The translations under genes were made by a program, and so were the position numbers. From assembly GCA_035461245.1 (NCBI GenBank), contig DATHVP010000143.1:127191-191190 (forward strand): 64,000 nt of DNA, in the 5' to 3' direction. This document shows, in pieces, positions 17,693 to 26,380 of this stretch. Under the pieces are notes generated by a model that saw only the letters and a list, made by a program, of their open reading frames with translations, made no database searches and had not been told where the DNA came from. How positions within the stretch are numbered: position 1 is the stretch's first letter; each line of letters starts with the position of its first letter. This DNA comes from SH-MAG3 sp035461245. GTDB taxonomy: Bacteria; Gemmatimonadota; Gemmatimonadetes; Longimicrobiales; RSA9.

Positions 17693-20020
17693 GTGCCAGC
17701 ACAGACGAGGGCGACTCCGGTCCGGGAGTCGGGCAGGGTGCGCACGGCGCGCCAGGCCGCAGCGGCCAGCCTGACACCGGCACTGCGCGGTGCCCTCGTC
17801 GCTGTCCTCGCCGGCGTGCTCCTCCTCGCCGTGCCCGTCGCCGCCCGGACAGGCATGGGGCTCGGCACCGCCGGCGACATCGCCGCGACGCTCCTGGCCA
17901 TTGCCATCCTGACAACCGTCCAGCTCGCCGTGGTGCTGCCCCTGACGCTGCGCCTGCGGTGGCCGCGCGCCACCGGGATGGTGCTGCTGGTGGCACCCGT
18001 CTTCGCGCTCACGGTCGTGCTGTCCGTGCTGCTGCCCTGGCCATTCACCACCGCGTACGTGATCGCACTGCTGGCGGTGTGCGCCTGGCTGGGCGGCAGC
18101 GCCACGGCGGTGCTGGTGGCGTGGCGGAAGCATGCGCGCCCCAACGCTCGCACAGCCATCGGTGCCGCGGCGGCCGTCACCCTGGCGCTGGTGAGCGGGG
18201 CCTGGCTGGCCCACGACGGCCTCGGCCCGGACGCGCCGCCTGCGCCACGCCTGACCACCGCGTTCGAGGCCATCTCACACGCGGCCGCCAGCGCGCGCTC
18301 GACCAGGGCGGCGGCCGCCTTCCATGAGGGCGAAGCGGTTAGCGCCGACGCTGCTGGCGACGCTGCTGGCGACGCTGCTGACGTCCTGTTCGACGTCCGG
18401 CATATCGTCTACGGCAGTGGCACGCCACAGCGGCGCGGGGATTATGCCGCGGGCGGCGACATCGCCTCCCGGACGGTGGACCTGCGGCCGCTCATCCGCG
18501 GCTTCGGCGGCTGGAAGGCGTGGGCGCACCAGCGCTACTGGGGCTTCGGTCTCGGCGAGACGCCGTTGAACGGCCAGGCCTGGCTGCCCGTGGGCGAGGG
18601 ACCGGTGCCCGTGGTCCTGGTGGTCCACGGCCAGCACGCCACCGGCAGCAACGCCGAGACGGGGTACCGTTACCTGGGCGAACTGCTGGCCGGTCACGGC
18701 TTCGCGGTGGTGGCCATTGACCAGAACTTCCTGAGCGGGCCGTGGATTGCGGCGGACGAGGGCGAGATGGCAGCGCGTTCGTCGCTCATCACCGAGCACC
18801 TGGCGCTGCTGAACGAGTGGAACGATGACGCGACGTCGCCCTTCCACGGACGTCTCGACCTCCAGCGCCTCGTCCTCGTCGGGCATTCCCGGGGCGGCGA
18901 GGCGGTGACGAAGGCGGCACGGTTCCGCGGCGTCATAGGTACGCCCCACGATCCGGACGTGGGGCTGGCGTTCCCGTTCCAGCCCCGGGGCGTCATCGCG
19001 CTGGCGCCCACCGACGGCATGTACAACCCGACGGTGCTGCCCGGCGCCGTCCGCGACATCAGCTACCTGGTCCTCCACGGTTCGCAGGACAGCGACGTGG
19101 ACGGCTTCCTCGGCAACGGCGCGTACCAGCGGATCCGCGTGCGCGAGGGCAGCGGCCACTTCAAGGCCGCGGTGTATATCGCCGGCGCCAACCACGTCCA
19201 GTTCAACCAGGTCCTCGGCAGCGATGACCTGCCGAACCCTCTGTCGTGGCTCCTGCACCGCCGGGCCCTGCTCCCGCCAGGCGAGCAGCAGCACATCACG
19301 GGGCTGCTCGTCGCCGCGTTCCTCGAAGCTGTCATCAACGGCCACGACGATTTCAGGGAGCTGTTCCGCAGGCCACCGGGCACCGGCGACGTGTCACCGC
19401 CGCCACGCTACGTGACGCGGTTCGACGATGACGGCACGCACCTGTTCGACACGTTCGAGGAGGACACGAACCGGGCCACCACCACCGCACCCGGCGGCCG
19501 CCACGCCGCCGCCGACCTGACGGTGTGGCGGGAGGAGGTCATGCGCCTGCGGGATCGCTACGCCAGCCCCCAGCACAACCGCGCCGTGCAGCTGGGGTGG
19601 CGTGACGGCAGGGGCGCGTTCGAGGTGCACGTGCCCGCCGACGCTATTCGCCACGCCACGGCAACGGGCGCCAGCCTCGTGCTGTCGCTGGCCAACGTCT
19701 CCACCCGCATGACCGCCGACCTGACCGTGGAACTCGTGGCCGCCGATGGGGAGGTCGCCGCCATCCCGCTCTCCCGCTTCGGCGGCCTGGCCCCCGCCTT
19801 CGGGGACCGGCTGTGGAAGTCCGTCCTGCTGGAGCGGTTCATGGTGCGCGGGCCCGAGCAGGTGCTCCAGAGCTACGAGATCCCGGTCCATGAGTTCCGG
19901 GCGGCGAACCCGCGCTTCAACCCGGCAACGCTCCAGGTCGTGCGGCTACGGTTCGACCGCACGCCGGCCGGCGAGATCCTGCTGGACGACATCGGGTTCC
20001 GCAGGCGGCTGGCGGAGTAG
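17693..20020 (+). CDS. Membrane-anchored alpha/beta hydrolase
   Basis: A 775-residue protein. Residues about 30-180 contain four to five hydrophobic helices. A flexible segment with a duplicated GDAAGDAAD stretch follows, then a soluble hydrolase region starting near residue 235 (YGSGTPQRRGDYA...WGFGLGETPLNGQAWLP). VVLVVHGQH gives the oxyanion region and GHSRGGEAV (about residue 400) the nucleophile Ser. DSDVDGF and AGANHVQFN are plausible Asp and His sites. The C-terminal 170 residues form an extra beta-rich domain. The start is GTG. Homologues with the same TM-plus-hydrolase layout are known, related to dienelactone hydrolase or PAF-acetylhydrolase folds, but their substrates are not. Confidence 0.8.
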   Translation: MPAQTRATPVRESGRVRTARQAAAASLTPALRGALVAVLAGVLLLAVPVAARTGMGLGTAGDIAATLLAIAILTTVQLAVVLPLTLRLRWPRATGMVLLVAPVFALTVVLSVLLPWPFTTAYVIALLAVCAWLGGSATAVLVAWRKHARPNARTAIGAAAAVTLALVSGAWLAHDGLGPDAPPAPRLTTAFEAISHAAASARSTRAAAAFHEGEAVSADAAGDAAGDAADVLFDVRHIVYGSGTPQRRGDYAAGGDIASRTVDLRPLIRGFGGWKAWAHQRYWGFGLGETPLNGQAWLPVGEGPVPVVLVVHGQHATGSNAETGYRYLGELLAGHGFAVVAIDQNFLSGPWIAADEGEMAARSSLITEHLALLNEWNDDATSPFHGRLDLQRLVLVGHSRGGEAVTKAARFRGVIGTPHDPDVGLAFPFQPRGVIALAPTDGMYNPTVLPGAVRDISYLVLHGSQDSDVDGFLGNGAYQRIRVREGSGHFKAAVYIAGANHVQFNQVLGSDDLPNPLSWLLHRRALLPPGEQQHITGLLVAAFLEAVINGHDDFRELFRRPPGTGDVSPPPRYVTRFDDDGTHLFDTFEEDTNRATTTAPGGRHAAADLTVWREEVMRLRDRYASPQHNRAVQLGWRDGRGAFEVHVPADAIRHATATGASLVLSLANVSTRMTADLTVELVAADGEVAAIPLSRFGGLAPAFGDRLWKSVLLERFMVRGPEQVLQSYEIPVHEFRAANPRFNPATLQVVRLRFDRTPAGEILLDDIGFRRRLAE
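18347..18382 (+). repeat. 12-bp coding tandem repeat, three units
   Basis: Three tandem 12-bp units GACGCTGCTGGC (the last ends GAC) encode the DAAG repeat in the linker between the membrane and hydrolase parts of the alpha/beta hydrolase. The unit preserves the frame. Confidence 0.85.
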
Positions 20021-20040
20021 CGGCCGGACCTACGTGAGCG

Positions 20041-21759
20041 TCACCACCGCCACAGCCGCCGGACGAACCATTCACCGGCGGCAGCGCCCGCAACGCCTTC
20101 CTCCACCACCACCATGTCGCCGTTCCGCCAATGCACGACCCGCGGGCGCGTTTCACTGTGCTGGCCGGCCCATGTCACCGGCTCCAGCGGCACTGTGTCG
20201 AAGCGGTAGTCGTTGCTCCAGAGGGACCCCGCGTACAACCGCCACGGTCCGCCGCCGATGGCGCCTGCGACCGCGATGTCATCGGAGTGGGACGCCAGCG
20301 CGGCCGACGCCACACGCTCCACAAGGGTCCCGTTCTCATCCTTCAACTCACCGAGAAGGGCCAGGCCCTGCTCGGAATCCTGGACCAGCACGCCCGCGGA
20401 ACTGATCCCCCGGAACAGCGGCATCCAGACGCGGCCATCGTCGGCATCGAACCGCAGACCTGTGCCGCCACGGTGCTCGTAGACTGTCACCGCACCACCG
20501 GCCTGTGCCTGGTCCACGTTCAGCATGAAAATACCGTCCGACGTCGTGACATAGACGCCGTCGCCGACACCGGGGCTGGGGCCAGGGCGGAGGATACTGC
20601 GCAAGGCGGGGAGGGGCAGATGATGCTCCGTGACGGTCCCCGCGGCCCGATTCACCTGGAGGACCATGCCGGCGGCAACGGTTTCAGGGATGGCGAACAG
20701 CAAGCCATTGCCGGCAAACGCTATGCCGGCCAGCGGCACACCGGTTTCGACGGTGCCGTCAGGCGCCAATGCGCCGGCCGGGAAGAAGCTCACCCGGCTG
20801 CCGTGCGCCACGGCGAGGTCACCAGTAGCCGGGTGCCAGGCGACATCGGTAACAGCCGGCACACCGGTAAGCGCCTGCCGATCGCCGGTGCGCCAGTCGA
20901 ACAGGTACGTCGTGGCGCCAGCGGAATACAGGAGAATATCCCCCCTGAACCGGGCGAAGGTGACACCGGAAGCGAGATGCAATGGAGCGGGGTTACCGGC
21001 GATGGAGATTGGCACCTGCACCGGCCCGCCGGAGCCGTTGGTCGTGATGACGACATGAACGGTCGTGTCTCGCGGGACGAACGAGCGATCGATGGCGATT
21101 GGTATTTCGTACGTGTCCCTGTCCGCCACCGCGCCCGATTCGGTGAACTCGAGCCATGGTGCGTCCGCGTGCAACGAATACTGGAGCGTGCCTCGACCGG
21201 CGTTGCGAACCGTGATGAAGGCAGATCGATCCGGGTATGCCACCGCGGAGGCGCCAACCACGTCGAGTTCGGGGGAGGGCGGGACTTCCACACGCACGGC
21301 GAAGTGGCCGGGCCCATGGAATACGTTGCCCTGAACGGTGAGCTCCACCAGCGTGCTGCCCAGCGGTGCGACCTCACGGTTGGCGGACAGCTCTACCGGC
21401 TGTTCCCCACCTGGGGCCAGCGTACCTGACGCCGGTGAGACAATCAGCCAGCCCGGTGCCCCCTGGATCTGCCACTCCAGAGGGCTTTGACCCGGATTGC
21501 GGAGGAAGGTGGTCACGACATCGTTCGTGCCGAGTTCCACAGTCTCTGACGTCACGTTGAGGCGCGCACCACTCGGCTCGGCGATGTCACTGTTGCACGC
21601 GCCGGCGATGACGGCGAGAGCAAGGGCCGCGGCGAAGGGCACTGTACGGGTCCCGACCAGCGCTGCGGCACGGGCCGAGGCGAGCGCCGCAGCACCGGCC
21701 GCCACACGGCAGGCGGCATAGGCGTGCCCGCGTTGGCGGCATTGCGTCGAGATCACCAT
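20041..21759 (-). CDS. Lipoprotein with BACON-like repeats and a beta-propeller-like region
   Basis: A 572-residue protein. After an unusually long N-terminal region (about 50 residues) the hydrophobic stretch ends in the lipobox-like VIAGACNSD. Residues about 60-240 contain two Ig-like or BACON-like modules (LEWQIQGAPGWLIVSPASGT and YSLHADAPWLEF). The rest has repeated beta motifs (FRGDILLYSAGATTYLFDW, LAVAHGSRVSFFP, DGRVWMPLF) suggesting a propeller. GGAGG 6 bp before ATG 21759 supports the start. This ATG overlaps the stop of the upstream outer-membrane-type gene by 7 bp, so the two proteins are co-made and probably act together at the cell surface. The function is unknown. Confidence 0.8.
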   Translation of the reverse strand: MVISTQCRQRGHAYAACRVAAGAAALASARAAALVGTRTVPFAAALALAVIAGACNSDIAEPSGARLNVTSETVELGTNDVVTTFLRNPGQSPLEWQIQGAPGWLIVSPASGTLAPGGEQPVELSANREVAPLGSTLVELTVQGNVFHGPGHFAVRVEVPPSPELDVVGASAVAYPDRSAFITVRNAGRGTLQYSLHADAPWLEFTESGAVADRDTYEIPIAIDRSFVPRDTTVHVVITTNGSGGPVQVPISIAGNPAPLHLASGVTFARFRGDILLYSAGATTYLFDWRTGDRQALTGVPAVTDVAWHPATGDLAVAHGSRVSFFPAGALAPDGTVETGVPLAGIAFAGNGLLFAIPETVAAGMVLQVNRAAGTVTEHHLPLPALRSILRPGPSPGVGDGVYVTTSDGIFMLNVDQAQAGGAVTVYEHRGGTGLRFDADDGRVWMPLFRGISSAGVLVQDSEQGLALLGELKDENGTLVERVASAALASHSDDIAVAGAIGGGPWRLYAGSLWSNDYRFDTVPLEPVTWAGQHSETRPRVVHWRNGDMVVVEEGVAGAAAGEWFVRRLWRW

Positions 21760-22862
21760 ACCTTGCCTCCGAAGCCGAGGAACAGGGCGCTGTGGCTGAA
21801 CGAGACGCTGAGGTGGTCCGAGCCCAGGTGGCCGGACACGTTGTGGTCCGGATACCACCGGTGCTGGAACCGGGCGGTGATGCCGAAGCGGGAACCGAGG
21901 GGCAGGATGACGCCGACGTCGCCTGCGGCACCGACCGACCAGGCGGACCACGACTCGTCGTCCTCGTGGCTGTTCCGGCCCGGCGTCTCCCATGAACCGT
22001 CCAGGCGCAGTAGCGCGGGGCCGGCGGACGCCGATGCCCGCAGCAGCGGAACGAACGGCATGCGGAACTCCGCGCCGCCGCCCAGCCCGAGGTGCGTGCC
22101 CGTGTAACTCAGCAGCCGGACCCGGTTCGTAGGCGAGCGGAACTGTGTGCTCCCGCCGATCCGACCCACGGACGCAGCGCCGATGGCCGAGCCGAACAGG
22201 CCGAACTGGGCGAATACAGTGCCCAGCCGCTGCGCCTCGGACTGCAGCAGGTCAGGGCTGTTCTGGAGGACAGCAGGACGCCAACCCGCGTCATACACCG
22301 AGTTCAGCAGCCCGTCCTGCCACCCGCCCCGGGCGACCTCGGGGTGGACAGCCACCCAGACGCGCCGGGACTCGTAGATGGAATCGCTGACGGTGACGCA
22401 CGGCGGCGCCCGGTACTGACGGCCCTCCTCAACATCGAACAATGCGACGCGCCGCAGCTCGAGCTGGTTGTCCGGCAGCCGGCCCCACAGCAGGGCGTAG
22501 CGGCCGAGCTGGGCGTACTCATCGGGCCCTTCCTCGGACCGCATTACGAACAGGCCGAACTCATGTATGGCGCCCGTGCAACGCGCCACTCCTTCGGACT
22601 GCATCAGTATCTCGGCGGCGCCCAGCGTGGACCGCACAATGGCTCGTTCCTGCCCCGGCGCGGTGCCGGCCGGCAGGCGGATCTCTGCCCCGGCCAGCAT
22701 GGCGTCCACCGTCGCCATGTCGCCGGCCAGCAACGCGGAGTGGAGACGGGTCCGGCCGACGTCGGCGGCCGCCTGCATGTCCCGCGCGGAGCCTGACCCC
22801 GTGACCGTTACGCATGCACCGGTACCAAGCGCCAGCAGCAGCACTGCGAGGTTCTTCCTCAT
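21753..22862 (-). CDS. Lipoprotein with C-terminal outer-membrane beta-barrel-like region
   Basis: A 369-residue protein with a lipobox LGTGAC at about residue 17. The N-terminal 160 residues are mostly helical and contain two isolated Cys (EGVARCTGAIHE, APPCVTVSD). The C-terminal 170 residues alternate polar and hydrophobic residues (ASAGPALLRLDGSWE, AAGDVGVILPLGSRFGITARFQHRWYP) and the chain ends in GFGGKVW. A terminal aromatic is typical of outer-membrane barrels. AGGA upstream supports the start. It is first in a two-gene unit with the BACON-like lipoprotein. A role as a surface assembly is inferred from context only. Confidence 0.75.
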   Translation of the reverse strand: MRKNLAVLLLALGTGACVTVTGSGSARDMQAAADVGRTRLHSALLAGDMATVDAMLAGAEIRLPAGTAPGQERAIVRSTLGAAEILMQSEGVARCTGAIHEFGLFVMRSEEGPDEYAQLGRYALLWGRLPDNQLELRRVALFDVEEGRQYRAPPCVTVSDSIYESRRVWVAVHPEVARGGWQDGLLNSVYDAGWRPAVLQNSPDLLQSEAQRLGTVFAQFGLFGSAIGAASVGRIGGSTQFRSPTNRVRLLSYTGTHLGLGGGAEFRMPFVPLLRASASAGPALLRLDGSWETPGRNSHEDDESWSAWSVGAAGDVGVILPLGSRFGITARFQHRWYPDHNVSGHLGSDHLSVSFSHSALFLGFGGKVW

Positions 22863-22983
22863 CGATGTGTTCCTGCGTTGTGGTTTCGGACGCGCGGCCG
22901 GGGGGATGGGCCACGTCAACATCGGACTGACAGGTAGTACCATACGTGACCGGCGTGGCGCGAGGCAAGGCTGCGCCAACCCC

Positions 22984-23192
22984 GGACCTGTTTACCGTTT
23001 TGCGTTGTGGCGAGGCGGACGAGCGGACGGTCAGACGTCACCCCTGGGCCGTGCTTCCGGCAAGCTGTTGTCCGTGAGTCTCTTGGGGCCGGGTCAACCA
23101 CGCGGCCGTGGCAGGGACCGCGCGCGCGGCCCGCCGCCTCTCGCTAGTACGGGTCGGAAAATCAGCCATAACGCAAAACGGTAAACAGGTCC
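22984..23192. repeat. 209-bp element with 23-24 bp terminal inverted repeats, copy 2
   Basis: Left end 22984-23006 and right end 23169-23192 carry the same inverted repeat as the element at 17374-17581. Length differs by a single base, although the inner sequence has diverged heavily. It sits in the divergent intergenic region between the outer-membrane lipoprotein gene and the ArsR-methyltransferase gene. The remainder of 22863-23249 holds the two upstream regions and no other gene. Confidence 0.85.
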
Positions 23193-23249
23193 CGCCGCGC
23201 CGGGGACCGTTGCCCCGCCGCGTCGCCTGCTCTATCTTTCCATCCGGAT

Positions 23250-24211
23250 ATGCGAATGAATGCCGTGCCGGCGGTGCCGGCCACCACCGATGACATACAC
23301 GGGCGCCTGGGCTCGCTGGCTGACAGCACGCGCACGCGGCTGCTGCTGCTGCTGGCGCGCCACGAACTGAGCGTGGGCGAGCTGTGCGGCGCGGTGCAGC
23401 TGCCCCAGTCCACGGTGAGCCGTCACCTGAAGGTGCTGGGCGACGAGGGCTGGCTGGCCACGCGGGCGGAGGGCCCGAGCCGGTTTTACCGCCTGTCGCC
23501 GCGGCTGGACGAGGCGGCGCGGCGGCTGTGGCAGGTGGTCCGGCAGGAGCTGGCGGGCCGGCCGGAGTCGGCGCAGGACGAGGCTCGGGCGCAGCAGGTG
23601 CTCCAGCAGCGCCGTACGCGTTCCCGGGAGTTCTTCAGTACGGCGGCCGGCCAGTGGGACGCGGTACGAGCGGAGCTGTTCGGCGCCCGGGGCGGCCTGG
23701 CGGGTCTGCTGGCGCTGCTGGGCGACGACCTGGTGATTGGTGACCTGGGCTGCGGCACGGGCGCGGTGTCGTCGGAGCTGGCGCCGTTCGCGGGCCGGGT
23801 GATCGCGGTGGACGAGTCGAAGGCGATGCTGTCGGCGGCACGACGTCGCCTGCAGCCGTTCGCCAACGTGGAGCTGCGTACCGGCTCACTGGAATCGTTG
23901 CCGGTGGAGCCGGGCGAGCTGGACGCGGCACTCATCTCGCTGGTGCTGCATTACGTGCCGGAACCGGCGCGGGCGCTGGCGGAGGCGCACCGCGCGCTGC
24001 GGCCGGGCGGCCGGCTGGTGGTGGTGGACATGCAGGAGCACGGCCGGGCGGAGTACCGCGAGCAGTACGGCCATGTGTGGCAGGGCTTCGGCGAGGCGCA
24101 GGTGCGCGGCTGGCTGGAGGAAGCAGGGTTTACGGGAGTGCGCTGGCACGGGCTGGCGCCGGACCCTTCGGCGAAGGGGCCGGTCCTGTTCGCGGCGAGC
24201 GCGGCACGACC

Positions 24212-24215
<4 letters not shown>
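23250..24215 (+). CDS. ArsR-family regulator fused to a SAM-dependent methyltransferase (SahR-like)
   Basis: A 321-residue two-domain protein. Residues about 15-90 are an ArsR winged helix (LADSTRTRLLLLLARHELSVGELCGAVQLPQSTVSRHLKVL). Residues about 130-310 are a class I methyltransferase fold with motif I DLGCGTGAVSSELA, the acidic end of strand 2 AVDESKAM, and ALISLVLHYVPEP. Its stop overlaps the ahcY start (ATGA), so it very likely controls or senses the SAM/SAH cycle. SahR, an ArsR-type regulator of the same pathway, is known in Proteobacteria. The methyltransferase part may bind SAH as ligand rather than catalyse. The palindrome ATCCGGAT (23242-23249) abuts the ATG and is a candidate operator. 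A second ATG at 23256 is possible. Confidence 0.88.
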
Positions 24216-25717
<1,502 letters not shown>

Positions 25718-25724
25718 TGGATTC

Positions 25725-25768
25725 GGGATCGGGATCGTAAACGTAAACGTAAACGTTGAACGTTTACG
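25725..25768. repeat. Hexamer repeats and 9-bp hairpin after ahcY
   Basis: Two GGATCG-type hexamers are followed directly by about three TAAACG/CGTAAA hexamers, then a perfect hairpin with arms CGTAAACGT (25748-25756) and ACGTTTACG (25760-25768) around TGA. The first hexamer is the same as the (GGATCG)8 array before tex. The structure lies just upstream of the intrinsic terminator. Confidence 0.8.
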
Positions 25769-25781
25769 GATAACGGCGGGT

Positions 25782-25816
25782 GGGGGTGCTGGCGTGAGGC
25801 CGGCACCCCCTTCTTG
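25782..25816 (+). terminator. Intrinsic terminator of the ArsR-MT/ahcY operon
   Basis: A 12-bp stem (GGGGGTGCTGGC at 25782-25793 with GCCGGCACCCCC at 25799-25810, one G-U pair) closes a five-base loop and is followed by TTCTT. It lies 65 bp after the ahcY stop. Confidence 0.85.
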
Positions 25817-25995
25817 TATGCGTTGTGTGCGCTCACCCTGCCATCACGGCGGACCGGGCGGGGGGCGCGGTGCGGCGTGGACGGCGGCGGGCCATTGGGA
25901 AGGCGGCGGGCCATGGGACGGCGGCGGGATGGGGGCGGCGGCTGGCCATGGGGACGGCGGCTGCAGAACCGGGTAGTTGAAAGGGAGCCGCCACG
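25817..25995. other. GC-rich degenerate-repeat intergenic region
   Basis: No gene is supported here. The stretch 25850-25970 has irregular repeats built on GGCGGCGGGCCATGGGA-like motifs. It leads into the 83-bp tandem array. Open frames on both strands reflect base composition and repeats. Confidence 0.6.
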
Positions 25996-26368
25996 GGCCT
26001 GGCCGCAGCCGCGGCAGATCGCCGCCATCGCCCGCTGGCAACGCGGCTGGCGTGCATCAGCCGGCCTCGCGCCTCGCCAGATGCACAGCAGCCGCGGCGT
26101 ATCGGCGCCATCACCGCTTGGCAACGCGGCTGGCGTGCATCAGCCGGCCTCGCGCCTCGGCAGATGCACAGCAGCCGCGACAGATCGGCGCCATCGCCGC
26201 TTGGCAACGCGGCTGGCGTGCATCAGCCGGCTTCGCGCCTCGGCAGATGCACAGCAGCCGCGGCAGATCGGCGCCATCGCCCGATGGCACCGCGGCTGGC
26301 GTGCATCAGCCAGCCTCGCACCCCGACGGATGCACAGCCGCCGCGGCAGATCGCGCCGCGGCCAATCG
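25996..26368. repeat. 83-bp tandem repeat array, about 4.5 units
   Basis: Units begin at 26037, 26120, 26203 and 26286, exactly 83 bp apart, each starting GGCAACGCGGCTGGCG. A partial unit precedes them. Units 1-3 differ at only a few positions and the fourth is degenerate. Inside each unit GTGCATC and GATGCAC form an inverted pair, extended by GGCTG and CAGCC, so every unit can fold as a hairpin with about 20 bases of loop. There are no unique spacers, so it is not CRISPR. It lies just beyond the 3' end of the ADOP permease gene. Confidence 0.92.
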
Positions 26369-26380
26369 GCGCAGCCGCCC

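Noticed and set aside
18324..18569. Alternative-frame lipoprotein with signal-like LLATLLATLLTSC
   Set aside because: It is produced by the 12-bp repeat read in another frame. There is no ribosome binding site, and the main frame continues through a recognisable hydrolase.
23193..24211. SAH riboswitch controlling ahcY
   Set aside because: Only 57 bp separate the inverted-repeat element from the regulator gene, and ahcY is directly overlapped by a coding gene. No SAH-riboswitch-like fold was recognised.
25996..26368. Possible CRISPR array
   Set aside because: The whole 83-bp unit repeats with no unique spacers, and no cas genes are present.
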